DNA of 64,000 nt, from assembly GCA_022402445.1 (NCBI GenBank), contig JAKRSF010000008.1:186001-250000 (forward strand). Direction: 5' to 3'. The translations under genes and the position numbers were made by a program. Under the pieces are notes generated by a model that saw nothing but the letters and a program-made list of their open reading frames with translations, ran no database searches and had not been told where the DNA came from. Positions 1 through 9,050 of this stretch are shown here, one piece after another. Numbering within the stretch: position 1 is the stretch's first letter; the number at the start of each line of letters is the position of its first letter. This DNA is from Cyanobacteriota bacterium. GTDB taxonomy: Bacteria > Cyanobacteriota > Cyanobacteriia > CACIAM-69d.

Positions 1-975
1 AAACAAACTGTGGCGATAGCGGCAACCTTCCAGGGCCGCCCCCTTGAACTCCGCCTGAACGATCGCGCTGGTGCCCAGGGTTTCCGCCAGTTGACCCGCC
101 AAATCCTTCGCCACAATCACATATTTGAATTTCAAGTGATTGAGGTGATCCGGTTGCCCCAACTCCACCACCGCGTAGTCCAGCAGGCCATTGACCGCCA
201 CCGCCAAATTCCCCGGAATCGTCCAGGGGGTCGTGGTCCAGATCGCCACCCCCAGGTCCCCGAGATAGTCCCCCAGGGTGCCCTTGAGCCCGTCGCTGAG
301 GGCCGTAATTTCAAAGGCCGCGTAGATTGACTGGGAAATGTGACCTTCGGGATATTCCAGCTCCGCCTCCGCCAGGGCCGTCTGGGAACTGGGGCTCCAG
401 TGGACCGGCTTGAGACCGCGATAGATGTAGCCCTTGAGGAACATATCCCCGAACACATCCAGTTGCGCCGCCTCGTATTCCGGCGTCAGGGTGAGGTAGG
501 GCTCGTCCCAATCCCCCCAGATGCCGAAACGCTTGAAACTGGTGCGCTGCTGGTCCACCTGGTCGAGGGCGTAGACCTTGGCCTTTTGGCGCAGGGTGCT
601 GGGGGTGAGTTCAGCGCGCTCGTCCTTTTTGAGGGCCTGGAGGACTTTGAGTTCAATGGGCAGGCCGTGGCAGTCCCAGCCGGGGATGTAGCGGACCTTG
701 CGCCCCTGGAGGAGCTGGTGGCGGTTGATGATGTCCTTGAGGATTTTGTTGAGGGCGTGCCCCATGTGGAGCGTGCCGTTGGCGTAGGGGGGGCCGTCGT
801 GGAGCGTGAATGGTTCGCCCGGGTTGCTTTCCGCCAGGGTTTCGTAGATGCGCTGCTCCGCCCAATATTGCTGAATTTCGGGTTCCCGCGTGATGGCGTT
901 GGCCCGCATCTCGAAGGGGGTTTGGGGCAGGTTTACGGTGTCTTTGTAGGATTTGGCGGTTTGCTCGGTACTCAC
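1..975 (-). CDS. ileS: Isoleucyl-tRNA synthetase, N-terminal 325 residues (cut by window edge)
   Basis: Class I aminoacyl-tRNA synthetase that charges tRNA-Ile in the cytoplasm. Reading starts at a GTG at 973-975 (STEQTAKSYKDTVNLPQTPF) and stays open to base 1, so the C-terminal two thirds lie outside the window. The ATP-binding HIGH signature is present as HMGH within PYANGTLHMGH at about residue 60. It is followed by the conserved IPGWDCHGLPIE block, and editing-domain sequence (QLAETLGTSAIV, then CRYRHSLF) appears at the window edge. KMSKS lies beyond the window. No oddity is seen in the visible part. The gene is followed upstream (higher coordinates) by a thioredoxin-like gene on the same strand, about 75 bases away. 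Confidence 0.95.
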   Translation of the reverse strand, partial: MSTEQTAKSYKDTVNLPQTPFEMRANAITREPEIQQYWAEQRIYETLAESNPGEPFTLHDGPPYANGTLHMGHALNKILKDIINRHQLLQGRKVRYIPGWDCHGLPIELKVLQALKKDERAELTPSTLRQKAKVYALDQVDQQRTSFKRFGIWGDWDEPYLTLTPEYEAAQLDVFGDMFLKGYIYRGLKPVHWSPSSQTALAEAELEYPEGHISQSIYAAFEITALSDGLKGTLGDYLGDLGVAIWTTTPWTIPGNLAVAVNGLLDYAVVELGQPDHLNHLKFKYVIVAKDLAGQLAETLGTSAIVQAEFKGAALEGCRYRHSLF

Positions 976-1051
976 GGCGGTTGGTTTTACCAGTGCTTGG
1001 GGTGGTCTCGTCTCAACATTTTAGGGGGGTGGGGGCCGGGGGCGATCGCGG

Positions 1052-1369
1052 CTAGAGGTGGGGTTTGATCCAGGCGATGAGGCGATCGCGGGGCAAGACC
1101 CCTTCGAGGCGATCGACGGGCTGGCCGTTTTTGAAGAGGATCAGGGTGGGCAGGGCCTGGACGTGGTGGGTGCTGGCGAGGTTGGGGTAGCGATCGCTGT
1201 CGATTTTGAGGATTTGCAAACGCCCGCGCAGGTCTGCGCCCACCTGTTCGAGGATGCCCGCCATCATTTGGCGCGGGCCGCACCAGGTGGCATAAAAATC
1301 CACGAGGACGGGGGTGGGGGCGTTAGCGATCGCGTCGTCGAGGCTGGTGAATTGCTTTTTGGTGGCCAT
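1052..1369 (-). CDS. Thioredoxin-fold protein with WCGPR in place of WCGPC
   Basis: A 105-residue single-domain thioredoxin. Conserved features are VLVDFYATWCGP at about residues 20-31, the cis-proline segment ALPTLILF and the GxxPRDRL C-terminal helix. Thioredoxins reduce disulfides with a CxxC pair, but here the second (resolving) cysteine is arginine. The codons read TGG TGC GGC CCG CGC (plus strand near 1270-1290), one transition away from TGC. Only the nucleophilic cysteine remains, so ordinary dithiol cycling is not expected. A monothiol role (trapping, glutathione-linked chemistry or a scaffold) is inference. Length and opening residues resemble the small cyanobacterial y-type thioredoxins. 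ATG start at 1369. It may be a single gene unit between ileS and the kinase gene. Confidence 0.9.
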   Translation of the reverse strand: MATKKQFTSLDDAIANAPTPVLVDFYATWCGPRQMMAGILEQVGADLRGRLQILKIDSDRYPNLASTHHVQALPTLILFKNGQPVDRLEGVLPRDRLIAWIKPHL

Positions 1370-1482
1370 GGCTGAAGGGAGATTCGAGCTAGGAAGAGTT
1401 ACTAGAAACGGCTTCTACTATTTTTATTTTGGTTTTGCCGTGGGTGGATTTTGTTCGGTTTTATCTTGGTTTTGTTTAGGTT

Positions 1483-2895
1483 TTAGGGGGGCGGCGGCGG
1501 GGCGGAGTTGCGGAGGGTTTGCAAAAAGTCGGTGAGTTCGGCCCAGAGCCACTGCCGTTCGATTTCCGTGAGATTGTGGCCGAGGGCATGGCTGCGGCGG
1601 TAGTCCCCCAGGAGGAGGGGGGTGCGGACCATCAGTAGATCCATCAGCAGGAGGGGGGAGAGGTGTTCCGGCTGTTGGGTGATCTGAAGGTGACGGCGAT
1701 CGCCGCGATCGCGCCAGCGGATGCCGCCCACGGACCAGAGCAATTGGTACTGCTGGGCATCAATCTGGAGTTGGCATTGGCCCCACCAGCAGCTCGCGAT
1801 CGCCGCGCCCAGGGCCATGGCGGTGGAGGTTGCGATCGCCCACGCGAGGAAATAATGGCCCCCTATCCAGAACCCCAGGGCCAGCAGCAGCGCCAGGGTT
1901 CCCACGGGCCAGTTGAGCCATGGGAGGCGGTAGGGCACGGTCAGCCAGAGTTGGCGATCGGTCCGCACGAGACGCGCCTTGGAGCCCGCCGGTTGGGGAT
2001 AGGCCGTCCGGGGGGGGCGGGGGAGGCGGTTGTGATCGGACTGATTTTTTGGGGGAGATGGGGATGTGAGGTGCTTCAACTGCCGTAGGGCACCGCTGGC
2101 GGACTGGGTGCGATGTTCCAAGGCCGGTTCAATCAGGCCATCGAGCCACTGGGCAAAGGGTTCCGACGCGATCGCCGCCGAGCGGAACTGGAGTTTGAGG
2201 CGCTCCTCCGGCAACTCCTCCGGGGCGGTGGCCGTCAGCAAATGCACCAGGGTCACCCCCAGGGCATAGAGATCCGACGCCCCCACGGCGAGGCCCCGAA
2301 ATTGCTCCGGCGGCATATAGCCCAGGGTGCCCACGAACGTATTGCGCCCCAGGACCGTGCGGCGATAGACCTGCTGTACGGCCCCGAAGTCAATCAAAAA
2401 AATGTGCCCATCCGGTCGATAAATGAGGTTCTGCGGTTTGATATCCCGGTGGATCACGGGGGGATTGAACCGATGCAGATAGGACAGCACCTCAAGCACC
2501 TGCCGCGCGATCGCGGTGACCTCCGCCTCATTGGGTCGCCAGCCCTTGCGGAGTAGCTGCGCTAAGGACTGACCCACCGCCACCTCCTGCACCAGCGCTA
2601 GGAGGCGATCGCGGGGGCGATCGATCTGAAATGAACGCAGGTGGCGCGGAATGGCCGGATGGTTCAGGGTTGCCAGGACGCGCATCTCCCGCTCAAACAA
2701 TTCCAGGGCCGTCCAATCCGACATCCCCCGCAGGGACAGCACCTTAATGGCAACCGGTCGCCCTCCGTCCGCCAAATCCCGCGCCCCGTAGGTGATCCCC
2801 GTGCCGCCGCGCCCCAGTACCTTCACCAGACGATAGCGCCCATCGAGGAGAGGAGCGCGATCGCGCGGCGGCATCGTAGAAGCGTTCGAGGACAT
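1483..2895 (-). CDS. Serine/threonine protein kinase with membrane C-terminus
   Basis: Hanks-type (PknB/SPK-like) kinase. The catalytic domain fills roughly the first 290 residues: glycine loop VLGRGGTGITYGA, ATP-binding lysine in VAIKVL (Lys51), catalytic HRDIKPQNLI, DFG in FLIDFGAVQ, and the GTLGYMPPEQFRG activation/P+1 segment typical of cyanobacterial kinases. After a Pro-rich linker, two adjacent hydrophobic segments (NWPVGTLALLLALGFWIGGHYFLAWAIATSTAMALGAAIASCWW) form a membrane hairpin, followed by about 100 cytoplasmic residues of no known family and a polyproline end. An in-frame GTG exists upstream at 2919, but the ATG at 2895 (MSSNAS) fits better. Substrate unknown. Confidence 0.92.
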   Translation of the reverse strand: MSSNASTMPPRDRAPLLDGRYRLVKVLGRGGTGITYGARDLADGGRPVAIKVLSLRGMSDWTALELFEREMRVLATLNHPAIPRHLRSFQIDRPRDRLLALVQEVAVGQSLAQLLRKGWRPNEAEVTAIARQVLEVLSYLHRFNPPVIHRDIKPQNLIYRPDGHIFLIDFGAVQQVYRRTVLGRNTFVGTLGYMPPEQFRGLAVGASDLYALGVTLVHLLTATAPEELPEERLKLQFRSAAIASEPFAQWLDGLIEPALEHRTQSASGALRQLKHLTSPSPPKNQSDHNRLPRPPRTAYPQPAGSKARLVRTDRQLWLTVPYRLPWLNWPVGTLALLLALGFWIGGHYFLAWAIATSTAMALGAAIASCWWGQCQLQIDAQQYQLLWSVGGIRWRDRGDRRHLQITQQPEHLSPLLLMDLLMVRTPLLLGDYRRSHALGHNLTEIERQWLWAELTDFLQTLRNSAPPPPP

Positions 2896-2954
2896 GGGGA
2901 AAACCAGGGCTGGCAACACCCTAAATCAATGCCTCAGGGTCCGACAACCTCCAG

Positions 2955-3248
2955 CTACACCACCGTAGCCGATCGCGTCGCCAGCCACCGTTGCAACGAT
3001 TCTGGACTTTCGGATGACTTTTTGCCGAGCAATAGGCCCGCAACGCCAATGTCCTCATCGAGGTCTGGCCAGTGAATCCCAAAACCTGCGCCGCTGATTT
3101 GAAAATTTTGGCGCTCTGGTTCTGTGCCATGAACTAGGCGGGGATACCAGGCGAGCGGAACCGATAGAATTCGCCCATCCTCTAACTCTAGGACTAGGTA
3201 ATCTTCGTTCAAACTAATCTTGAGAATTTTAGGGTTTGCTGTTTCCAT
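2955..3248 (-). CDS. DUF2442 domain protein
   Basis: A 97-residue protein with the DUF2442 pattern: LVLELEDGRILSVPLAWYPRL near the N-terminus and the family-typical GIHWPDLDEDIGVAGLLLG at about residues 58-76. DUF2442 proteins often occur beside DUF4160 partners and are suspected small antitoxin-like or regulatory proteins, but the biochemical role is unknown. No DUF4160 partner is visible next to it. It lies 60 bases upstream of the kinase start on the same strand and downstream of the secF cluster. ATG start at 3248. Confidence 0.85.
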   Translation of the reverse strand: METANPKILKISLNEDYLVLELEDGRILSVPLAWYPRLVHGTEPERQNFQISGAGFGIHWPDLDEDIGVAGLLLGKKSSESPESLQRWLATRSATVV

Positions 3249-3290
3249 AGAGACCTAATTCCAACGCTTCGATCCCCAGGCCACCAAAAA

Positions 3291-3353
3291 CTAAGTCATC
3301 AAAAACAGAAGAGCGATAACCACAATCACCAGCACCGCCAAAATAATGGTCAT
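3291..3353 (-). CDS. Possible 20-residue single-span membrane peptide
   Basis: A short frame (MTIILAVLVIV... ending LFLMT) whose ATG overlaps the TGA of the upstream membrane-protein gene as ATGA, the arrangement used for translational coupling. Nearly every residue is hydrophobic, enough for one transmembrane helix. I recognise no family. Short hydrophobic frames can occur by chance, so this rests only on the overlap and composition. Confidence 0.3.
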   Translation of the reverse strand: MTIILAVLVIVVIALLFLMT

Positions 3354-3835
3354 GATTGATCGTTCTCTTGAAACGCCTCAGGATTATCATCTGCTTTAGG
3401 CCCTTTAGCCGTGTTTGCCGCAGCCGATCGCGGCTCATCTTCAACCATCACCCACCGCCAGAGGGGATGGCCAGGGCCGCGATCGCGAATGGCCGCCAGA
3501 TCCTGCCGCAGGTGCTCCAACTCCCGCGCCGAAAGCCCCTTCAACATATGCCAACTGTGGCGCAACAGGGTCGCCACCACCAGGGCAATGCAAAAAGATA
3601 GGGCGATCGCCTCAAGACGATGATGCACGATCGCATAGCGCAACGCCGCCCACCCGAAATAATCGCCCCACCGGCCCAACACCCCCCGCAGGGACCACAA
3701 ACTCGGCGGCACCAACAGCAGCCACACCAGGGCGATCGCCCCCCAGCGGATCCGCAATCGCAAATAGTACAGCCGCCGCATCTGCCGCAGCAGTTCCGGA
3801 TCCTCATGACGCAGGGGACGGCGCTCTTGAGCCAC
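3350..3835 (-). CDS. Small membrane protein downstream of secF, unknown family
   Basis: About 161 residues. An Arg-rich N-terminal stretch (RRPLRHEDPELLRQMRRLYYLRLRIRW) leads into a first membrane segment (GAIALVWLLLVPPSLWSL). A second segment (LEAIALSFCIALVVATLLRH) follows, then a soluble acidic tail. I do not recognise the family. The GTG at 3835 is preferred as start because GAGGGG lies eight bases upstream; a TTG at 3850 overlapping the secF stop (TTGA) is the alternative. The tight packing behind secF suggests one transcript secD-secF-this gene, but a role in secretion is only contextual. Confidence 0.7.
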   Translation of the reverse strand: MAQERRPLRHEDPELLRQMRRLYYLRLRIRWGAIALVWLLLVPPSLWSLRGVLGRWGDYFGWAALRYAIVHHRLEAIALSFCIALVVATLLRHSWHMLKGLSARELEHLRQDLAAIRDRGPGHPLWRWVMVEDEPRSAAANTAKGPKADDNPEAFQENDQS

Positions 3836-3846
3836 GGCGGCCCCCC

Positions 3847-4842
3847 TCAAACCTCCGATGATTCCCGCACCACCGGCGGCGCAGGGGGACGGTAACTAGG
3901 CCGCGATCGCCACCAGGCCAGCAGCGTACTCGCCACAAAAATGCTCGAATAGGACCCCGCCACAAACCCAATAATCAGCGCCAGGGAAAAATAGCGCAGC
4001 GTCGCCCCCCCAAACAGGAAAATCGCCACCACCGCCAGCAGCGTCGTCACCGTCGTATTGATCGATCGCGCCAACGTCTGATTCACCGCCGCATCCACCG
4101 TCTCAGCGATGCCCGCCTCCGGCGACTGCTTCAGGTTTTCGCGCACGCGATCGTAGATCACCACCGTGTCATTCACCGAAAAACCAATAATCGTCAGCAG
4201 CGCCACCACAAAGAGGGTATCCACCTCCACCCCCCCCAGCCAGCCCAACAGGGCAAACGCCCCCGTCGTCACCAGCACATCGTGCAGCAGCGCCACGATC
4301 GCGAAAATCGCATAGTCAAACTGGAAGCGCAGACTCAAATACACCACAATCCCCGCCAGGGCCAGCACCATCGCCAGCACCCCCGACGACAGGATCTGCT
4401 GCCCCAGCACCGGCCCCACCGTATCAATCTGGGTCGCCGTCGGGTTAAACGCCCCCACCCGCTGCGCCAAAGCCGTCACCAGCTCCGTTCGCTGATCCAC
4501 CTGCAAATCCTTCGAGCGGATCGAAATCACCTGCCGATCCTGCTTGAGGGGATCCCGGTCCAGCAACTGGGTGGCACTGTTCCCTAAACCCTGCTCCGCC
4601 AGCACCGCCTCCACATCCCCGAGATCAATGGGGCGATCGCAGCGATCGCCCTGGGTCGCCAGCGCCTCGGGCCGACAGTCCAACTCCAACTGCAACCGCG
4701 TCCCCCCGGTGAAATCCAGCCCCAGCCGCAGGGGCGCACCGGTCTGGGCAAAGCAAATCCCCGAGGCCAGCAGCCCCACCAAAATCACCCCCAGGGACAG
4801 GCCCCACCACAGGCGACTTTTTTCAACAATGTTCAACTTCAT
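3847..4842 (-). CDS. secF: Protein translocase subunit SecF
   Basis: A 331-residue inner-membrane subunit of the SecDF complex, which uses the proton gradient to help SecYEG finish protein export. The N-terminal segment (LWWGLSLGVILVGLLASGICF) is followed by the family signature LGLDFTGGTRLQLEL, a short periplasmic domain and five C-terminal membrane segments, with the conserved GFSVNDTVVIYDRVREN at about residues 220-236. The start is 7 bases after the end of secD, so the pair is co-transcribed and probably coupled. Length and motifs are normal for the family. Confidence 0.97.
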   Translation of the reverse strand: MKLNIVEKSRLWWGLSLGVILVGLLASGICFAQTGAPLRLGLDFTGGTRLQLELDCRPEALATQGDRCDRPIDLGDVEAVLAEQGLGNSATQLLDRDPLKQDRQVISIRSKDLQVDQRTELVTALAQRVGAFNPTATQIDTVGPVLGQQILSSGVLAMVLALAGIVVYLSLRFQFDYAIFAIVALLHDVLVTTGAFALLGWLGGVEVDTLFVVALLTIIGFSVNDTVVIYDRVRENLKQSPEAGIAETVDAAVNQTLARSINTTVTTLLAVVAIFLFGGATLRYFSLALIIGFVAGSYSSIFVASTLLAWWRSRPSYRPPAPPVVRESSEV

Positions 4843-4849
4843 CGGTGGC

Positions 4850-6250
4850 TTACCTCGTTGCAGGGCGGGTGGTGGGCAAATTCGGACAAAATAGCTCAGG
4901 GCGGCGCAGGCTCGGCACGCTCAGCGACAGCAGCAGCAGCGTCCGGCTCAGGGTCAAGGACGTGAACATACTCACCCCCACCCCGATCGCCAGGGTCAGG
5001 GCAAACCCCTTCACTAAACCCGTCCCCAGCCAGAACAGCACCACACAGGAAATCAGCGTCGTCAGGTTGCCATCGAGGATGCTGCTGAAGGCCCGGTAAA
5101 AGCCCGACTCGACGGACCGATACAGGGTCTTCCCGGCCCGCAACTCCTCCCGGGTGCGCTCAAAAATCAGCACATTGGCATCCACCGCCATGCCCACACT
5201 GAGGATAAATCCCGCAATCCCCGGCAAAGTCAGGGTCACGGGCACCAGGGCAAAAATCGCAAACACCAGCAGGGAATACACCACCAGGGCAATGTCCGCG
5301 ATCGCCCCCGGAAGCCGGTAATAGGCCACCATAAAAATCAGCACCAGCACCAGCCCCCCGATGCCCGCATAGAGGCTCGACTGGACACTCTCACGGCCCA
5401 ACGTCGCCCCCACCGTGCGGGTTTCCACCAGCTCCACCGGCAGAGGCAGCGCACCCCCCTTAAGCTGAATCGCCAAATCCTGGGCCGTCTCCAGCGTAAA
5501 GCCCCCTTCAATCTGAGTACTGCCGCCGGTGATGCCGAGCTGGGCGTACTGCACATCCACCCTCGGGGCCGTCAGCAAATCGCTATCGAGGAAAATCCCC
5601 AGGTTCCGCCCTGTCCCGGCGATGCTCTTCGTCAAATTGGCGAATTTGTCCGCCCCCTCGCTCTTAAAGCGGATCACCACCACCCAGGAGGTACCCCCCG
5701 CCGGTTCCGCGTAGGCGTCCTGGACATCCTGACCCGTCAGTTCCGGCGGCGCGAAAAGGGTATCAAACAGGCGGTTATTTTCGTCCAACTGCCCCTGATA
5801 TTTGGCGATGTCTTCAGTATTGTTGGCGGCCCGTGCCGTTTCCAGCGCCCCTCGGATGGCCCGCTGCTCCACGAAGGCCCGATCAAACGCCTCTTCCGAT
5901 TGGGGAGCCTGGGCGCGAAACTCCAGCCGCGCCGTGTTGCCTAAAACCCGCTCCGCCTGTTCCGGATCATTAACGCCCGGTAGCTGCACCGAGAGGCCAT
6001 CACTGCCGACGGTCTGCACCACCGCCTCGGAAACCCCCAAACCGTTGATGCGGTTTTCGATCACCCGCCGCACGGCCAGGAGATCGTCGGGGGTGATTTG
6101 CTGAATTTCGGCGGTGGGCTGCACCTGAAGGGTCAACTGCGAACCGCCCCGCAGGTCGAGGCCGAGTTTTAGATCCAGGTTGACCAGGACCGCGATCGCG
6201 GCGATCGCCAGGATCACAATCGCACCGAGGGTGAATCGCTGTTTTTGCAT
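4850..6250 (-). CDS. secD: Protein translocase subunit SecD
   Basis: About 466 residues; works with SecF and YajC in late export through the Sec pore. Visible motifs: first membrane segment (LGAIVILAIAAIAVLVNL), the signature LGLDLRGGSQLTLQV, the GLGVSEAVVQTVG / LPGVNDPEQAERVLG periplasmic P1 region, and the D5-type GMAVDANVLIFERTREELRAGKT membrane motif. The shorter periplasmic region compared with E. coli is usual in cyanobacteria. The ATG at 6250 (MQKQRFTLG) is preferred over an upstream in-frame start at 6277 because GGAG lies just before it. First gene of secD-secF; pdhB lies about 130 bases upstream on the same strand. Confidence 0.96.
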   Translation of the reverse strand: MQKQRFTLGAIVILAIAAIAVLVNLDLKLGLDLRGGSQLTLQVQPTAEIQQITPDDLLAVRRVIENRINGLGVSEAVVQTVGSDGLSVQLPGVNDPEQAERVLGNTARLEFRAQAPQSEEAFDRAFVEQRAIRGALETARAANNTEDIAKYQGQLDENNRLFDTLFAPPELTGQDVQDAYAEPAGGTSWVVVIRFKSEGADKFANLTKSIAGTGRNLGIFLDSDLLTAPRVDVQYAQLGITGGSTQIEGGFTLETAQDLAIQLKGGALPLPVELVETRTVGATLGRESVQSSLYAGIGGLVLVLIFMVAYYRLPGAIADIALVVYSLLVFAIFALVPVTLTLPGIAGFILSVGMAVDANVLIFERTREELRAGKTLYRSVESGFYRAFSSILDGNLTTLISCVVLFWLGTGLVKGFALTLAIGVGVSMFTSLTLSRTLLLLSLSVPSLRRPELFCPNLPTTRPATR

Positions 6251-6383
6251 AGCTCCAGGAAATCGCGCGGCGATCACGAACCAATCATGAACCAGTCATT
6301 AACCGAAAGGCGCTGGGCACTGGCCTATCCATCTCCCGTTTGGGCATTCGGACAAGGGCAGCGGCACGGGCATTGCGCGATCG

Positions 6384-7367
6384 CTAGAGTTGATGATTCA
6401 TCAACCGCTTCACCGCCTCCACAATCTGGGGCGGCTGCACAATCGTCAGATTCTCCAGCGTCCCGTTGTAGGGCGTCGGAATATCCTGGGACGACAAACG
6501 CACCGGCGGCGCATCGAGATCATCGAAACACTGCTCAATGATCTGCGCCGTCAACTCCGCCGCAATGCCCCCCGTCTTCATGCACTCTTCCACAATCAGC
6601 ACCCGATGGGTCTTGCGCACCGACGCGCCCACAGTCGCCATATCCAGCGGCTTAAGGGAAATCAGGTCAATCACCTCCGGGTCATAGCCTTCTTTTTCGA
6701 GGGTTTTGACCGCCTGCATGACGTGGTGGCGCATCCGGGAATAGGTGACGATCGTGATGTCGCTGCCCGATCGCACCATTTCCGCCTTATCCAACGGCAG
6801 CAGATATTCCTCGTCCGGCAGATCCTCCTTGAGGTTGTAGAGCAGCACATGCTCGAAGAAGAGGACCGGATTATCGTCGCGGATCGCCGATTTTAGGAGC
6901 CCCTTCGCGTTGTAGGGCGTCGAGCAGGTGACGATCTTGAGCCCCGGCACCGCCTGGAAATAGGCTTCGAGGCGCTGGGAATGCTCCGCCCCCAACTGCC
7001 GACCCACGCCCCCCGGCCCCCGGATCACCATGGGAATTTTGTAGTTGCCGCCGGAGGTGTAGCGCAGCATCCCGGCGTTATTGGAAATTTGGTTGAAGGC
7101 CAGGAGCAAAAAGCCCATGTTCATGCCCTCGACAATGGGCCGCAGGCCGGTCATCGCCGCCCCGACGGCCATCCCCGTGAAGCTGTTCTCCGCGATCGGC
7201 GTGTCCAGCAGCCGCAGATCGCCGTACTTCTTATAAAGATCCTTGGTGACTTTGTAGGAGCCGCCGTAATGACCCACATCTTCGCCCATCACGAGGACGC
7301 TAGGGTCGCGGGCCATTTCCTCATCGGTTGCCGCGCGCAGGGCGTTGAAGAAAAGCGTTTCTGCCAT
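6384..7367 (-). CDS. pdhB: Pyruvate dehydrogenase E1 component, beta subunit
   Basis: A 327-residue beta subunit of the thiamine-diphosphate E1 heterotetramer that decarboxylates pyruvate to feed acetyl-CoA synthesis. Family blocks are intact: [82 protein letters not shown], and the C-terminal [13 protein letters not shown]. Length is normal. The alpha subunit is not adjacent, as is usual in cyanobacteria where pdh genes are scattered. It is divergent from sppA across a 206-base promoter region. Confidence 0.97.
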   Translation of the reverse strand: MAETLFFNALRAATDEEMARDPSVLVMGEDVGHYGGSYKVTKDLYKKYGDLRLLDTPIAENSFTGMAVGAAMTGLRPIVEGMNMGFLLLAFNQISNNAGMLRYTSGGNYKIPMVIRGPGGVGRQLGAEHSQRLEAYFQAVPGLKIVTCSTPYNAKGLLKSAIRDDNPVLFFEHVLLYNLKEDLPDEEYLLPLDKAEMVRSGSDITIVTYSRMRHHVMQAVKTLEKEGYDPEVIDLISLKPLDMATVGASVRKTHRVLIVEECMKTGGIAAELTAQIIEQCFDDLDAPPVRLSSQDIPTPYNGTLENLTIVQPPQIVEAVKRLMNHQL

Positions 7368-7573
7368 CGGATTTCGGATGCCGTGTGGAACGGTGGTGCA
7401 TATGGGTCAAGTGGTCATTGTACCCCCTTGCGATCGCCCCCTTCCGTGCGGCCGGTGCCGGAGGTGGTGCGGCGTCTGGGCAAACGCCCCTGGGGCAAAC
7501 TCGCTATAATGGCAAGCCGCCAGCGGGCCATAACCCGGATCGTTCCAATTCCCCATCTCCCCAGAGCCTGACC

Positions 7574-8380
7574 ATGATTTGGCCGTTCAAGAAAAGTGCC
7601 CGAAAGCAAATCGCCCGCATCGAGGTGACCGGCGCGATCGCGGGGAGCACCCGCAAGGAGGTCCTCAAGGCCCTCAAAACTGTTAAGGAGCGCAAATTCC
7701 CCGCCCTGCTGCTGCGGATTGACAGTCCCGGCGGCACCGTTGGCGACTCCCAGGAAATCCACGATGCCCTCCAGGAACTGGGGCGCAACGGCGTCAAAAT
7801 CGTCGCCAGCTTCGGCAATATTTCCGCCTCCGGCGGCGTCTACATCGCTATGGGAGCCCAGCACATCGTCAGCAATCCGGGCACGGTCACCGGCAGCATC
7901 GGCGTGATCCTGCGGGGCAACAATCTCGAAAAGCTGCTCGATCGCGTGGGCGTTTCCTTCAAGGTCATTAAATCCGGCCCCTACAAGGACATTTTGGCCT
8001 TTGACCGGGAACTGTCCGACGAGGAGCGCCAGATTTTGCAGTCCCTCATCGACAGCAGCTACAGCCAGTTTGTGAACGCCGTCGCTGCCGCCCGCAACCT
8101 GGAACCGGAGGCCGTGCGCCGGTTTGCCGATGGGCGCGTGTTCACGGGGGCGCATGCGCTGGAGTTGGGCCTGGTCGATCGCCTGGGTAGCGAGGAGGAT
8201 GCCCGCCGTTGGGTGGCGGAGTTGGCGGGCCTGGATCCAGAGAAAACGACCTGTGAGACGTTAGGCGATCGCAAGTCTCCCCTGGCTAAGTTGGTGGGCA
8301 GTCAGGTGGAGGGGATTCTCAATACGGTGAGCTTCGAGCTAGAGAGCAATGGTGCGCCCCTGTGGCTCTATCGGCCCTAG
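7574..8380 (+). CDS. sppA: Signal peptide peptidase SppA (SohB-like, short form)
   Basis: A 268-residue serine/lysine protease (peptidase S49) that degrades cleaved signal peptides and membrane-bound peptides. The single conserved domain shows RIDSPGGTVGDSQEI, the nucleophile serine in GNISASGGVYIAMG (Ser86), and the general-base lysine in KSGPYKDI (Lys138). There is no long N-terminal membrane anchor; the protein starts MIWPFKKSARKQIARIEV. The ATG at 7574 is chosen because translation from further upstream gives low-complexity non-family sequence. Transcribed divergently from pdhB. Confidence 0.93.
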   Translation: MIWPFKKSARKQIARIEVTGAIAGSTRKEVLKALKTVKERKFPALLLRIDSPGGTVGDSQEIHDALQELGRNGVKIVASFGNISASGGVYIAMGAQHIVSNPGTVTGSIGVILRGNNLEKLLDRVGVSFKVIKSGPYKDILAFDRELSDEERQILQSLIDSSYSQFVNAVAAARNLEPEAVRRFADGRVFTGAHALELGLVDRLGSEEDARRWVAELAGLDPEKTTCETLGDRKSPLAKLVGSQVEGILNTVSFELESNGAPLWLYRP

Positions 8381-8416
8381 GGCGATCGCTCGTGGGTGGG
8401 TCTATGTCGCCCTGGC

Positions 8417-8968
8417 CTAGTCCACCCCTTGATAGAGATTTTCGAGGGGGAAAGTTAGATCAATGCTGTGGAGGGTGACGCGATCGCCCGCTCCATAAAC
8501 CACCGATGTCCAAGCACCATCGGGCTGACGGCGGCGACATTCCACCCAGAGCTGATCCTGATCGATGAGGACGTATTCCTCTAGGTCCGGGATCTGTTGA
8601 TAATCCTCAAATTTTTGCCCCAGATCAAACACCCGCGTACTTTTAGAAAGCACTTCAACGATTAGTTTGGGATAGCGTTTGACGAGGCGATCTTGCTTGT
8701 CGCGATCGTCGCAGGTCACGAAGGCATCAGGGTAATAGTAAAACTCGTCCTTGTAATTGACCTTGACATTGCCTGAGTGAAAGCGGCAACTCGTGTTACC
8801 AAGATGCAACTTCAGGTCAGTCAGTAGGTTGAGCGCAATTCGATCATGATTATCCGTACCGCCCGCCATGGCGTATACCAGGCCATAACGGTACTCGTGG
8901 CGGCGTTGACTGTCGCGCTCTAGCTCTAAATAGTCCGAAGGGCTGATGTAATGGGGAACGGCGATCAT
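8417..8968 (-). CDS. Uma2-family endonuclease-like protein, copy A
   Basis: A 183-residue Uma2 (DUF820) protein with the PD-(D/E)xK nuclease fold, very expanded in cyanobacteria. The visible core: YYYPDAFVTCDD (PD with aspartate at about residues 79-86), then KLIVEVLSKSTR (E-V-L version of ExK) and the DLGQKFEDYQQIPDLEEYVLID block. Cellular role unknown. It is nearly identical over most of its length to the gene at 21951-22499, and about 70 bases upstream of the start are also shared, so the two arose by a recent duplication that carried the promoter region. ATG at 8968. Confidence 0.92.
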   Translation of the reverse strand: MIAVPHYISPSDYLELERDSQRRHEYRYGLVYAMAGGTDNHDRIALNLLTDLKLHLGNTSCRFHSGNVKVNYKDEFYYYPDAFVTCDDRDKQDRLVKRYPKLIVEVLSKSTRVFDLGQKFEDYQQIPDLEEYVLIDQDQLWVECRRRQPDGAWTSVVYGAGDRVTLHSIDLTFPLENLYQGVD

Positions 8969-9050
8969 GGTGGCAATTATGGTCGCGGCAAATCTACCCT
9001 AACACCGCAATTGGGTGGGCGGCGGGGCGCGATCGCGCTTGGGCTGACTA

